Positions 50,119-59,560 of a stretch of DNA of 64,000 nucleotides are shown piece by piece. The stretch comes from Dietzia sp. JS16-p6b (GTDB lineage: Bacteria; Actinomycetota; Actinomycetes; Mycobacteriales; Mycobacteriaceae). The translations under genes and the position numbers were made by a program. The stretch lies in the NCBI RefSeq assembly GCF_003052165.1, contig NZ_CP024869.1:3258001-3322000 (forward strand), in the 5' to 3' direction. Each line of letters starts with the position of its first letter. The first letter of the stretch is position 1. The notes under the pieces were generated by a model. The model did no database searches, was not told the origin of the DNA, and saw nothing but the letters and a program-made list of their open reading frames with translations.

Positions 50119-50997
50119 ATGGAGCCCCGCTCACCCCAGATGAGACTGCCCGGAGTCGCGATCGGCCACTGGACGGATCCTTCCGCGTTGACGGGGTGCA
50201 CCGTGGTGCTGCTCCCCGAGGGGTCGGTGGCATCGCGCGAGGTGCGGGGTGGCGCGCCGGCGACCCGCGACCTCGACGCACTCTCGCCGGACAAGGCGGT
50301 GACCTCCGTCGACGCCGTCGTCCTCACCGGAGGCTCCGCGTTCGGTCTCGCGGCCGCCGAGGGGGTGATGCGGTTCTGCGAGGAGGCCGGGAGGGGCGTT
50401 CCCACGCCCGGCGGGCGCGTCCCGATCGTCCCGGCCCTGGCGCTGTTCGACCTCGGGGTCGGCGATCCGAAGGTCCGCCCGTCGGCCGCCGACGGGTACA
50501 CCGCCGCCGCCGCGGCCACCGGCCCGCTGGTCGAGGTGGGGCAGGTGGGCGCGGGCACCGGGGCGTTCACGTCGCAGTGGCGCGGGGTCGAGAACATCCG
50601 TCCGGGCGGTATCCGCTACGCGGAGAGCACCGTGGGCGACCTGGTCGTCGGGGCATTGTGTGCGGTGAACGCCTACGGTGACGTCGATCCGGGGGGGACC
50701 GAGGTGGACCTCGCCAGCGTGGCGAACCTCGTGCCGCCGTTCGACTACGCCTCCGATCGCGTGCACACCACCATCGGAGTGGTGATCACCAACGCGAGGC
50801 TGGACAAGACCGCCTGCTTCGTCGTCGCCCAGGGCGCCCATGACGGCCTCTCCCGGTCCCTGACTCCGCCGCACACCCGATACGACGGAGACGGCTTCGT
50901 CGCAGTGGCGACCGGGGAGGTGCCCGCCGACGTCGACACCGTCCGCCTCATGGCGCTCGACGCCGTCTCCCGGGCGATACGGTCCGCCGGATCCTGA
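50119..50997 (+). CDS. P1 family peptidase (DmpA/NylC-like Ntn hydrolase)
   Basis: The 292-residue protein matches the P1/S58 family of self-processing N-terminal-nucleophile hydrolases. Family blocks are VAIGHWTDPSALTGCTVVL, DAVVLTGGSAFGLAAAEGVM and the likely processing site TTIGVVITNARLDK, where a Thr would become the nucleophile after self-cleavage. Relatives are aminopeptidases and amide oligomer hydrolases. ATG 50119 follows TACTTT (50107-50112) by 6 bases, fitting a leaderless message. Confidence 0.86.
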   Translation: MEPRSPQMRLPGVAIGHWTDPSALTGCTVVLLPEGSVASREVRGGAPATRDLDALSPDKAVTSVDAVVLTGGSAFGLAAAEGVMRFCEEAGRGVPTPGGRVPIVPALALFDLGVGDPKVRPSAADGYTAAAAATGPLVEVGQVGAGTGAFTSQWRGVENIRPGGIRYAESTVGDLVVGALCAVNAYGDVDPGGTEVDLASVANLVPPFDYASDRVHTTIGVVITNARLDKTACFVVAQGAHDGLSRSLTPPHTRYDGDGFVAVATGEVPADVDTVRLMALDAVSRAIRSAGS

Positions 50998-51152
50998 TCC
51001 ACCCGCCTGGACGGTTCACGGAACAGAGTCGACAATTCCGGTGTTGGGCGGGACAATGACTTGTCAACCCGGGCATCGGCCCGCGGGGTCACCGACGAAA
51101 GCGCAGGAGCACCTCCAGTGAGCCGAGCCGACACACCGGCCCGATCTATCAG

Positions 51153-51171
51153 CCCCCTTCTCGGAAGGGGG
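51153..51171 (+). promoter_or_regulatory. hairpin masking the ribosome binding site of the CNNM gene
   Basis: CCCCCTTC and GAAGGGGG form a perfect 8-bp stem with a 3-base loop (TCG). The AAGGGGG arm is the only ribosome binding site before the ATG at 51180, eight bases on. The leader upstream (50998-51152) holds no gene but has further inverted repeats such as GACAA-TGAC-TTGTC at 51053-51066. Confidence 0.6.
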
Positions 51172-51179
51172 AACACCGG

Positions 51180-52538
51180 ATGAGCATCGCGCTCTCACTT
51201 CTCATCGGCGTGGTGGTGGTCTTGGCCATCACCGCACTCACGGGCTACTTCGTGGCCCAGGAATTCGCGTTCATGGCCGTCGACCGCTCCCGGATGGGGG
51301 CCGCGGCGGAGAAGGGCGACCCGGCCGCGTCGCGTGTCCTCGGCGTGACCAGGCGGACGTCCTTCATGCTCTCGGGCGCCCAGCTCGGGATCACCGTCAC
51401 CACCCTGGTCGTCGGGTACGTCGCCGAACCGCTCATCGGTCGCTCGATCGGCGAGCTCCTCGGCCTGGCCTCCGTGCCCCAGGGGATCGGAGTGGTGGTC
51501 GGGACGGTCCTGGCGCTGCTCTTCTCGACGGTCGTGCAGATGATCTTCGGCGAGTTGGTGCCCAAGAACCTGGCCATCGCCCGACCGGAGCCGGTCGCAC
51601 GCTGGCTGGCCCGGTCCACCACGATCTACCTCGCCCTGTTCGGCTGGCTCATCGGCCTGTTCGACAAGGCGTCCGAGGCCCTGCTCAGGGCCGTCGGCAT
51701 CGAGCCGGTCCACGATAAGGAACACTCCGCCACCGCTCGCGACCTGGAGCACATCGTCGCCGAGTCCGAGGAGACCGGCGAGCTGTCCGAGGAACTGAGT
51801 CGACTGCTGGACAGGATGCTCGACTTCCCCGGCCAACCCGCCGAGCACGCCATGATCCCGCGCAGCCGCACCGACGTGGTGCGGGCGGAGGACACGGTCA
51901 CCGAGGTCCTGTACAAGATGGCCACCGGACACACCCGCTACCCGGTGGTCGGCGACGACTCCGACGACGTGATCGGCATCGTGGACCTCCACGACCTGCT
52001 CTCGGTGTGTGACGACGACCGGGCGGACCTCACGGCGGTGTCGACCCTCATGCGGGCACCGATCATCGTGCCGACCTCGCTGCCCCTTCCGGAGGTCGCC
52101 ACCCGCCTGGGTTCCCACAAGTCCGAGATGGCGGTGGTGGTGGACGAATACGGTGGTTTCGCCGGTGTCGTGACCATGGAGGACATGGCCGAGGAGATCG
52201 TCGGCGAGATCGCGGACGAGCACGATCCCCAGCAGGCGGCCGGGACCCCGGTCAGCGAGGGACTGGGCTGGCTCCTGGCCGGTGACACCCATCTCGACGA
52301 GGTGGAACGCCTGCTCGAGATCACCCTGCCCGAGGTGGACGCCGAGACCCTCGGTGGACTCGTGATCGAGACGACCGGAGACCTGCCCGAGGTGGGTGAC
52401 CGCGTCGACATCCCTCTCCCCGACACAGACGTGCTGGAGGAGATCTCCGCCGACAGGGTCCTGCGGACCGAGGTGCGCAGGATCGAACGCCGCGTTCCCG
52501 CTGAGCTGCATGTCGTGGTCGAGGAGGCCGCGCGATGA
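51180..52538 (+). CDS. CNNM/CorC-type hemolysin family membrane protein
   Basis: The 452-residue protein has a DUF21 membrane domain (about 1-190; FVAQEFAFMAVDRSRM and GAQLGITVTTLVVGYVAEPLI), two CBS domains (about 215-335; VMIPRSRTDVV-like start and VVVDEYGGFAGVVTMEDM) and a C-terminal CorC_HlyC domain (about 350-435). Relatives regulate or carry magnesium and cobalt efflux. The ribosome binding site lies in a strong hairpin. The second CNNM gene starts within its stop codon (ATGA), so the two are coupled and may form a heteromer. Confidence 0.92.
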   Translation: MSIALSLLIGVVVVLAITALTGYFVAQEFAFMAVDRSRMGAAAEKGDPAASRVLGVTRRTSFMLSGAQLGITVTTLVVGYVAEPLIGRSIGELLGLASVPQGIGVVVGTVLALLFSTVVQMIFGELVPKNLAIARPEPVARWLARSTTIYLALFGWLIGLFDKASEALLRAVGIEPVHDKEHSATARDLEHIVAESEETGELSEELSRLLDRMLDFPGQPAEHAMIPRSRTDVVRAEDTVTEVLYKMATGHTRYPVVGDDSDDVIGIVDLHDLLSVCDDDRADLTAVSTLMRAPIIVPTSLPLPEVATRLGSHKSEMAVVVDEYGGFAGVVTMEDMAEEIVGEIADEHDPQQAAGTPVSEGLGWLLAGDTHLDEVERLLEITLPEVDAETLGGLVIETTGDLPEVGDRVDIPLPDTDVLEEISADRVLRTEVRRIERRVPAELHVVVEEAAR

Positions 52539-53638
52539 ACCCCACCACCACCCTGCTCGCCGCCGAGGCCGGAACGGGCCTCACCAGCAACCCGATCGTC
52601 GTGGTGCTCGCCACGATCGTCCTCATCTCCGCGTCCGCGTTCTTCGTGGCCGTCGAATTCTCCCTGATCTCCGCGCGACGCCATCGCCTCGAGGACGCGG
52701 CGGCCTCGAGCGCCGCCGCCCGGGCGGCCCTGCGCAACGCCTCCGAGCTCACGCTGCTGCTCGCGGGGTCCCAGCTCGGGATCACGCTGTGCGCGCTGGC
52801 ACTGGGCTCCATCACCAAACCCGCGGTCCACCACTGGTTCACGCCGGTGTTCGCGAGCTGGGGGTTGCCCTACTGGACGGCCGACGTCATCGCCTTCGTC
52901 CTGGCGCTGCTCATCGTGACCTTCCTCCACCTGGTGGTGGGCGAGATGGCCCCCAAGTCGTGGTCCATCACGCACCCCGAGTACTCGGCCACGCTGTTGG
53001 CGATACCGATGCGGGGCTTCCTCTGGATCACCCGCCCGCTGCTGGTGGCGCTCAACACCCTCGCCAACCGGATCCTGCACCGGATCGGGGTGGAGACCCG
53101 CGACGAGGTGGCCTCCGGCCAGGACGCCGACTCCCTCCGCGAGCTCGTCCGCCACTCCGGTGAGGCCGGCACGCTCGACGACACCCACCACCGGCAGCTG
53201 CTCAGCGCCCTGGAGCTGCAGGAACTCACCGTGGGGGACCTGCTGGGCGATCGCGGGGTCAACGCGCCCGCCGCGCCGGATGAGATGTCCTCGGTCGACG
53301 TGGACGCCTCCCCGGAGGACATCCGCGAGACCGCGCGCCGCACCGGTCATCTCCGGCTGCTGGTGCTGGACGGGGAGACCGCGGTGGGTGTGGTGCACGC
53401 GCGTGACGCGATCAACATCCAGTCGGGGGCCACCGCACGGGAGCTCATGCGGCCGAGCCTGTCGCTCGAGCACGACCTGTCGGTGGCCGAGGCGTTCCGC
53501 CGGATGCGCGAGGCGCGGGCCCACCTCGTCGTCGTCGAACAGTCCGGTGGCCACCCGGGCACCCACGTCTCCGAGGTCAGAGGGGTCCTCACGCTGGACG
53601 ACGTGGTGCGGCGTCTCCTGCCGGTCACCTCCGTCTAG
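52535..53638 (+). CDS. CNNM/CorC-type hemolysin family membrane protein, second copy
   Basis: The 367-residue partner has the DUF21 domain (FFVAVEFSLISARRHRLEDAA; GSQLGITLCALALGSITKPAV; HLVVGEMAPKSW) and a CBS pair up to about residue 360, but it ends right after VLTLDDVVRRLLP and lacks the CorC_HlyC domain of its neighbour. A short and a long CNNM in tandem is common in actinobacteria. Its start overlaps the upstream stop by four bases. Confidence 0.91.
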   Translation: MNPTTTLLAAEAGTGLTSNPIVVVLATIVLISASAFFVAVEFSLISARRHRLEDAAASSAAARAALRNASELTLLLAGSQLGITLCALALGSITKPAVHHWFTPVFASWGLPYWTADVIAFVLALLIVTFLHLVVGEMAPKSWSITHPEYSATLLAIPMRGFLWITRPLLVALNTLANRILHRIGVETRDEVASGQDADSLRELVRHSGEAGTLDDTHHRQLLSALELQELTVGDLLGDRGVNAPAAPDEMSSVDVDASPEDIRETARRTGHLRLLVLDGETAVGVVHARDAINIQSGATARELMRPSLSLEHDLSVAEAFRRMREARAHLVVVEQSGGHPGTHVSEVRGVLTLDDVVRRLLPVTSV

Positions 53639-53680
53639 CTCGCGGGCCCGGACGCGGGACGGGGCCGGTCTCGGGGCGGG

Positions 53681-54223
53681 TCAGAACAGGCCGATCAGCC
53701 TGAGCAGGCCCCACAGCGCAAGACCCGCCATGCCGAGCAGCACCAACAGCATCAGCCCCACCGCGCCTACCGCCCGGAGCAGGTACCCGCGGGCGTCGGT
53801 GTCCACGCGTCTGCCCTCGGCGATGGTCCGGTCGACCAGTCGCAGGTTCTTGGACGTGGCCTTGTGGGCGGCGTCCGCCACGTCACCCACGAAGGGGATC
53901 ACGCCGAGCACGGCGTCGACGAGGTAGTTCCAGCCCATGCGGAACAGGATGTGGACGGGGACCCGGTTGCGTATCGCCTCCGCCAACACCGCTGCCGCGA
54001 CAACGGTCCCCAGCGCGTCCCCGACGACGGGTACCAGGCCGATCACCGGGTCCAGCCCCACCCGATACCGTGTGCCCGGGATGCGCACCAGATCGTCCAT
54101 GACGCGCGCGAGGCCGGAGGTCACGGGGGACGACCCGGTCCTCAGCGCGACGGCATCCGGAGGCGGGGCCGCCGCGGGGTCGGCCGCCGGGCGACTGTCC
54201 GGGTGGGGTCGACGGCTGGTCAT
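53681..54223 (-). CDS. DUF4112 family membrane protein
   Basis: The 180-residue protein has the DUF4112 hallmark LARVMDDLVRIPGTRYRVGLDPVIGLVPVVGDALG and the repeat NYLVDAVLGVIPFVGDVADAAHKATSKN, with two or three membrane segments and a hydrophobic C-terminal anchor (GLMLLVLLGMAGLALWGLL). Function is unknown. ATG 54223 was chosen; the frame stays open far upstream only as a mirror of coding on the other strand. It is convergent with the CNNM pair and divergent from the penicillin-binding protein. Confidence 0.85.
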   Translation of the reverse strand: MTSRRPHPDSRPAADPAAAPPPDAVALRTGSSPVTSGLARVMDDLVRIPGTRYRVGLDPVIGLVPVVGDALGTVVAAAVLAEAIRNRVPVHILFRMGWNYLVDAVLGVIPFVGDVADAAHKATSKNLRLVDRTIAEGRRVDTDARGYLLRAVGAVGLMLLVLLGMAGLALWGLLRLIGLF

Positions 54224-54326
54224 GGCCGACGAGCCTACGGGGGCGGGGACGACCCGCCACCGCGACCCGGGGCCGGTGTCCGGCGTGCCCGGTGCGCTGG
54301 GGACGGGTTTCTGATTGTGTGGGGTG

Positions 54327-56285
54327 ATGACGCCGATGCCACTGCGCCGCCCCCTCACCAGCAGCGCCCGCCGCCTGCCCCGACCCGCCATCGGGATCGC
54401 CGCTGCGGCTCTGGCCGCCGCGCTGACCGGCACCGGGTGTGCGGCACTGACCGGGGACACCGGATCGGATGAGCTCCAGCAGTTCCTCTCCGCGCTGAGC
54501 AGCGGCGACCTCGGGGGGGCGGCCGCGCTCACCACCGATCCGGCCGCGGCGCAGGAGACCCTCGAGGCCAACGTGCTGGCGATGGGGTTCACCCCCACCC
54601 TCTCGGCGAGGACCCCGGACGGGGACCGACGCCCGGACCGCGATCCCGTGCCGGTCGAGATCACCTGGGACATGGGAACCTCCGGGAACGACCAGGCCGA
54701 CGACGAGGCCGACGACGAGGCCGACGACGACGAGGCGGGCTCCGACCCGGCCGGCGGGACCCCCGGCGCGGAAGCCGCCCCCCGCATCGTCACGACCACC
54801 GGCGAGGCGCGGACCACCAGGGTCGGCGAGGACTGGAGGGTCGAGTGGTCGCCGACGATCCTCGACACCCGCCTCGAGCCGGGGGGCACCCTGGCCTTCT
54901 CCGAGATCCTGGACTACGACACCTCGGTTCTCGACCGCACGGGCGAACCGCTGCTGCAGTGGACTCCGGTGACCGCGGTGACCCTGGCGCCGGGGGCGGT
55001 GGAGTCCGCGGACGCGGTCGCGGCGTTGGTCAGCCCCGTGGTGCCGACGATCACCGGGCAGACGATCCGCGACGGCATGGCCGAGGCCGGCGACCAGCCG
55101 TACCAGATCGTCGCGCTCCGCCCGTCCGACATCGACCCGATCCGCGAGCAGCTCGCCGCCGTCCCGGGGGTGACGCTCCCCGAACGCGGGGACCTCATCC
55201 GCACCGACCGCAGCCTGACCTCTCCTGCGATCAACAATCTGCCGACCGCGTGGATGGACGCGATCGCCGCGGAAGGTGGCTGGACCGCGGAGATCGTCAA
55301 TCCCGACGCGGAACCGATCGAGCTCGGCAGCGCCCCGGTGGGCCAGGTCGACGACCTCGTCTCCACGCTGCAGATCTCGATGCAACGGGCGGCCCAGCAG
55401 GCGGTGGACTCCTCCGCCCTGGGAGCGTCGATCGTGGCGATCCAGCCCTCGACCGGCGGAATCCTGGCCGTGGCACAGAACTCCGTCGCCGACCGGCAGG
55501 GGCCGGTGTCCATGCAGGGCCGCTTCCCGCCGGGGTCGACGTTCAAGATCGTCACCACGGCCGCGGCGCTCGAGGCCGGCGTCGTCGGCCCGGACGAGGT
55601 CGTGCCCTGCCCGGCCTCGGTGACCGTGTCCGGGCGCACGATCCCCAACGACGACGACTTCGAACTCGGCCCGGTCCCGCTGGAGACCGCGTTCGCCCGC
55701 TCGTGCAACACCAGCCAGGCCGTCATCAGCGACCGGCTCTCGCCGGAGGCCATGAAGGACACGGCCGCGAAGCTCGGGCTGGGAGTCGGGTTCTTCGCCC
55801 CCGGTCTCGGTATGGACACCTACACCGGGTCCGTGCCCGTCACCGAGCAGGGTCCGGCCCGTGTGGAGGCGGCGATCGGGCAGGGCGAGGTGCTGGCCAG
55901 CCCGTTCGGGATGGCGGTCATGACGGCCTCGCTGGCGGGCGGCGGGCGGATGATCCTGCCGCACGTGGTCGACGGGATGCCCGCCACCGCCAACGACACT
56001 CCGGAACCCCTGGACCCGGGTGTGGTGGACACCCTGCGCCGGTACATGGAACAGACCGTGCGATCGGGCACCGCGACGGCTGCGAACTCGATCCCCGGAC
56101 TCGGGGGCAAGACCGGGACGGCCGAGGTCGGCACCGGCCCCGCCCACGGGTGGTTCGTCGGCTCCACCGGGGACATCGCGCTCGCGGTCCTCATCGAGGG
56201 CGCCGACTCCTCGGGCCCGGCCGTGTCGATGGCCGCGCAGTTCCTCGGTGCCGCGGGACAGCCCGCACCGCTGGCACGGGGCTGA
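54327..56285 (+). CDS. penicillin-binding protein (class B-like transpeptidase)
   Basis: The 652-residue lipoprotein-like enzyme has an N-terminal signal ending near GTGC, an NTF2-like MecA-N type domain (about 35-190), a dimerisation region, and a transpeptidase domain. The active-site motifs are all visible: SxxK as GSTFK (Ser404, Lys407), SxN as SCN and KTG as GKTGT near residue 595. It should cross-link peptidoglycan and be a beta-lactam target. An acidic repeat ADDEADDEADDDEA interrupts the NTF2-like domain near residue 125. ATG 54327 is preceded by GGGGTG; TTG 54315 and ATG 54336 are alternatives. Confidence 0.9.
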   Translation: MTPMPLRRPLTSSARRLPRPAIGIAAAALAAALTGTGCAALTGDTGSDELQQFLSALSSGDLGGAAALTTDPAAAQETLEANVLAMGFTPTLSARTPDGDRRPDRDPVPVEITWDMGTSGNDQADDEADDEADDDEAGSDPAGGTPGAEAAPRIVTTTGEARTTRVGEDWRVEWSPTILDTRLEPGGTLAFSEILDYDTSVLDRTGEPLLQWTPVTAVTLAPGAVESADAVAALVSPVVPTITGQTIRDGMAEAGDQPYQIVALRPSDIDPIREQLAAVPGVTLPERGDLIRTDRSLTSPAINNLPTAWMDAIAAEGGWTAEIVNPDAEPIELGSAPVGQVDDLVSTLQISMQRAAQQAVDSSALGASIVAIQPSTGGILAVAQNSVADRQGPVSMQGRFPPGSTFKIVTTAAALEAGVVGPDEVVPCPASVTVSGRTIPNDDDFELGPVPLETAFARSCNTSQAVISDRLSPEAMKDTAAKLGLGVGFFAPGLGMDTYTGSVPVTEQGPARVEAAIGQGEVLASPFGMAVMTASLAGGGRMILPHVVDGMPATANDTPEPLDPGVVDTLRRYMEQTVRSGTATAANSIPGLGGKTGTAEVGTGPAHGWFVGSTGDIALAVLIEGADSSGPAVSMAAQFLGAAGQPAPLARG

Positions 56286-56303
56286 CCCGGTAGGTTTCGC
56301 CTC

Positions 56304-57188
56304 ATGCGTCTTCCCCACCTCCCCGTGTCCGGTCTCCCCGTCCCCGGCCTCGACCGGATACCGTTCGTCTCCTCCCCCTCCCCCGCGGACACCAATCGCC
56401 GGGTCCTGGTCACCGGCGGGGCGTCGGGTCTCGGCCTGGCCCTGGCCACGGCGTTCCTCGAGCGCGGTGACCGCGTGATGATCGCGGACCTCGCGGCCAC
56501 CGACGACCGGCCGGACTCGCTGCCCGCCGACGCCCGCTATCTGCGTCTGGACGTGCGCTCCGAGGAGGAATGGCAGGCGGCGCGCGCCGAGGTCGAGAAG
56601 ACCTGGGGCGGGCTGGACGTGCTGGTCAACAACGCCGGGATCGCGCAGGGCGGCCGCATCGAGTACCTCACCGAGGAGGACTGGCGGCTCATCACGGACA
56701 TCAACCTGCTGGGTGTCGCGCGCGGGTGCCGCACTTTCGTCCCGATGCTCAAGGCCCAGGGCCGGGGGCACCTCGTCAACACGGCGTCCCTCGCCGGCCT
56801 CGTACACCCGCCGACCATGGCCTCCTACACAGCGGTCAAGGCGGCCGTGGTCGCGATCTCCGAGACCCTGCGGTGGGAACTGGAGCCGTTCGGGGTCGAC
56901 GTCTCGTTGCTGTGCCCGTCGTTCTTCCGCACCAACCTGGCCTCGAGCCTGAACTCCTCCGACCCCGCCGCGAGCGCGTTCGCGAGCAAGCTCATCGACC
57001 GCTCCGAGCGCGGTGCGGACGAGATCGCCGCCGAGGTGATGACCGGACTGGACGCGAAGCGGTTCCTGATCCTGCCCGACCCGGACGCCCGGAAGGCCTA
57101 CCGCGGCAAACGGTTCATGCCCGCCGCGTACGCCAGGACCATGCTCGGCATGGGCCAGAGGTTCGCCCGGGCCACCGGCGGGAGCTGA
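56304..57188 (+). CDS. SDR family oxidoreductase
   Basis: The 294-residue protein has the SDR cofactor loop VTGGASGLGLALATAFLERG, the NNAG motif, Ser in NTASLAGL and the catalytic YxxxK in SYTAVKAA. A C-terminal block of about 50 residues is basic. The substrate is unknown. The ATG is 7 bases after TAGGTT (56291-56296), fitting a leaderless message that starts inside the 18-base gap behind the PBP gene. The large acyl-CoA dehydrogenase follows 30 bases on. Confidence 0.9.
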   Translation: MRLPHLPVSGLPVPGLDRIPFVSSPSPADTNRRVLVTGGASGLGLALATAFLERGDRVMIADLAATDDRPDSLPADARYLRLDVRSEEEWQAARAEVEKTWGGLDVLVNNAGIAQGGRIEYLTEEDWRLITDINLLGVARGCRTFVPMLKAQGRGHLVNTASLAGLVHPPTMASYTAVKAAVVAISETLRWELEPFGVDVSLLCPSFFRTNLASSLNSSDPAASAFASKLIDRSERGADEIAAEVMTGLDAKRFLILPDPDARKAYRGKRFMPAAYARTMLGMGQRFARATGGS

Positions 57189-57218
57189 CGGCCGCGGCCG
57201 GCCGGGTAGCCTGCGGCT

Positions 57219-59045
57219 ATGGCTCCCTCGAATACCCTTCCCTCGACCGTGATGTCCCGGGCCGACATGGACTTCCTGCTCCATGACTGGCTCCGGGTGT
57301 CCGAGCTGTGTGGGCGCGAGCGGTACTCGGACCACTCGCGCGAGACCATCGACTCCGTGGTCGACCTGTCGGCCGAACTCGCCGAGAAGTACTTCGCTCC
57401 CCACAACCGCACGGCCGACCTCAACGAGCCCAGACTCGTGGGCGAAGAGGTCGAACTGATCCCGGAGATCGCCGAGGCCCTGCGCCGCTTCGCCGACGCG
57501 GACCTGGTGGGCGCCGCGATGGACTCCCGGGTCGGGGGCATGCAGTTGCCGTACACCGCGTACCTGGCGTGCATGGCGTGGTTCTACGCCGCCAACGTCT
57601 CCACCGCCGCGTACCCACTGCTCACCACCGGCAACGCCAACCTGTTGATCGAACACGGTTCCGAGGAGCAGATCGAGCGGTACGTCCGGCCCATGGTCGA
57701 GGGTCGCTTCACCGGGACCATGTGCCTGTCCGAGCCACAGGCCGGCTCCAACCTCGCCGACATCACCACCCGCGCCGAGCCGCAGGACGACGGGACCTAC
57801 CGGCTGTTCGGGCAGAAGATGTGGATCTCCGGCGGCGAGCACCAGATGTCCGAGAACATCGTGCACCTGGTGCTGGCCAAGGTGCCCGGTTCGCCGGCCG
57901 GTACCCGCGGCATCAGCCTGTTCGTCGTGCCGAAGTTCCTGGTCGACGAGGACGGGTCGATCGGGGAGCGCAACGACATCGTGATCACCGGCCTCAACCA
58001 CAAGATGGGCTTCCGCGGCACGGTCAACACCATGCCCACCCTCGGCCAGGGCATGCACACCCCCGGCGGCCGGCCGGGCGCTGTCGGGTACCTCGTGGGC
58101 GAGGAGAACACCGGCCTCAAGAAGATGTTCACCATGATGAACGAGGCCCGGCTCGGCGTCGGCCTTGGCGCCACGGCACTCGGATACACCGGCTACCTCA
58201 AGTCGCTCGACTACGCGCGCACCCGTCCGCAGGGCCGGGCACCCGGTTCCGATCCGTCCTCGCCGCAGGTCATGCTGACCGGTCACGCCGACGTGCGGCG
58301 GATGTTGCTGGCCCAGAAATCGTACGTGGAGGGAGCGCTCGCGCTGGGGTTGTTCTGCGCGCGACTCGTCGACGAGGAGAGGACCGGCTCGCCGGAGGAG
58401 GCCGTGGCCGCCTCGACCCTCCTGGACGTGCTGACCCCGATCGCCAAGTCGTGGCCGTCGCAGTGGTGCCTCAAGGCCAACGAGTTGGCGGTGCAGGTGC
58501 TGGGTGGTGCCGGCTACACCATCGACTACGACGTGGAACAGCACTACCGCGACAACCGGCTCAACCCGATCCACGAGGGCACGCACGGGATCCAGGCCCA
58601 GGACCTGCTCGGGCGCAAGGTCCTCGCCGGAGGTGGCGCCGGTCTCGCCGCGCTCAGCGAGCGCATCGCCGCCACCTGCGACCGCGCGGATGCGGCAGGC
58701 GGCGCGGTCGAGGAGTTCGCCGCACTGCTCCGACCCCGGGTGACACGACTGATCGAGGTGACCACCGCACTCGCGGGGGTCGGGGCGACCGACCCGGAGG
58801 CGTTCCTGGCCGACGCCACGGAGTATCTCGAGGCCACAGGGCACATCGTGATCGCCTGGATCTGGTTGGAGCAGGTGCTCGCCCTGGGGGGCCGTATCGA
58901 CGACGACACCGACGGTCTCGCCGCAGGGAAGCGGCAGGCCGCCGCGTACTTCCTCCGGCGGGAACTGCCCGTCGTGGACGCCAAGTTCGACCTGCTGGCC
59001 TCCGGCGACCGCACAACCCTGGACATGCGGGACGACTGGTTCTGA
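57219..59045 (+). CDS. large acyl-CoA dehydrogenase (FadE5/DmdC-like)
   Basis: The 608-residue enzyme belongs to the ~600-residue acyl-CoA dehydrogenases with an extra C-terminal domain, like mycobacterial FadE5 or methylmercaptopropionyl-CoA dehydrogenase. Visible blocks are LSEPQAGSNLADITTRA, GQKMWISGGEH, MMNEARLGVGLGA, LGGAGYTIDYDVEQHYRDNRLNPIHEGTHGIQ (with the Glu of the EGTxGIQ motif) and the C-terminal helices. Chain length is not readable. The ATG lies 6 bases after TAGCCT (57207-57212), a leaderless pattern. Confidence 0.92.
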   Translation: MAPSNTLPSTVMSRADMDFLLHDWLRVSELCGRERYSDHSRETIDSVVDLSAELAEKYFAPHNRTADLNEPRLVGEEVELIPEIAEALRRFADADLVGAAMDSRVGGMQLPYTAYLACMAWFYAANVSTAAYPLLTTGNANLLIEHGSEEQIERYVRPMVEGRFTGTMCLSEPQAGSNLADITTRAEPQDDGTYRLFGQKMWISGGEHQMSENIVHLVLAKVPGSPAGTRGISLFVVPKFLVDEDGSIGERNDIVITGLNHKMGFRGTVNTMPTLGQGMHTPGGRPGAVGYLVGEENTGLKKMFTMMNEARLGVGLGATALGYTGYLKSLDYARTRPQGRAPGSDPSSPQVMLTGHADVRRMLLAQKSYVEGALALGLFCARLVDEERTGSPEEAVAASTLLDVLTPIAKSWPSQWCLKANELAVQVLGGAGYTIDYDVEQHYRDNRLNPIHEGTHGIQAQDLLGRKVLAGGGAGLAALSERIAATCDRADAAGGAVEEFAALLRPRVTRLIEVTTALAGVGATDPEAFLADATEYLEATGHIVIAWIWLEQVLALGGRIDDDTDGLAAGKRQAAAYFLRRELPVVDAKFDLLASGDRTTLDMRDDWF

Positions 59046-59097
59046 GCTGAGGGGCTGACTCTGGGCCGCGGGCCTGACTGTCGCCCGAGTGTCCGGG

Positions 59098-59553
59098 TCA
59101 GTGCGTTGCGGACGCCGCCAGGACTCCGTCCAGCTCCTCGAACGCCTCGGTCCAGCCGTCGTGAGCACTGTGCTCGGAGCCGCGGTCGTCCGGCAGTCCA
59201 GCCACGTGGAACGTCATGAGGGTGTGACCGTCGCCCACCTCGGCGAGGTCGACGGTGATGACGGGGACCTCGTCCCCGTCATCACCGGGACTGCCCCAGG
59301 TGAACCGGAGCCGGTCGGGCTCGCGGATCTCGAGGTACTCGCCCGCGGCCGGCCATTCGCGGCCGGTCGGGTCGATCATCAGGTAGGTGTAGCGACCTCC
59401 CACGCGCAGATCGATCGCGACGCTGTCCGCGGGAGTGGTGACCTCGTGGGGATGCCACCAGCGGGCGGCGACGGCGGGGTCGGTCCACGCCCGCCAGACG
59501 GTCTCGCGCGGGGCGTCGAACGTACGTGTGATGGTGAATTCGGGAACGGACAT
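59098..59553 (-). CDS. SRPBCC/AHSA1-like protein
   Basis: The 151-residue protein has the AHSA1-like START fold: FTITRTFDAPRETVWRAWTDPAVAARWWHP, then LRVGGRYTYLMIDP and GWTEAFEELDGVLA. Such proteins bind small hydrophobic ligands and are very often paired with an ArsR-type regulator, as here (7 bases downstream of the regulator gene). The ligand is unknown. Confidence 0.88.
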   Translation of the reverse strand: MSVPEFTITRTFDAPRETVWRAWTDPAVAARWWHPHEVTTPADSVAIDLRVGGRYTYLMIDPTGREWPAAGEYLEIREPDRLRFTWGSPGDDGDEVPVITVDLAEVGDGHTLMTFHVAGLPDDRGSEHSAHDGWTEAFEELDGVLAASATH

Positions 59554-59560
59554 GGTGCCC

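Noticed and set aside
51000-51179. M-box or ydaO riboswitch before the CNNM gene
   Set aside because: The conserved core sequences of these classes are not visible; only the RBS-masking hairpin is supported.
53883-59168. A 1761-codon open frame on the minus strand
   Set aside because: It lies opposite the penicillin-binding protein, SDR and acyl-CoA dehydrogenase genes, has no domain and is a by-product of high GC content.
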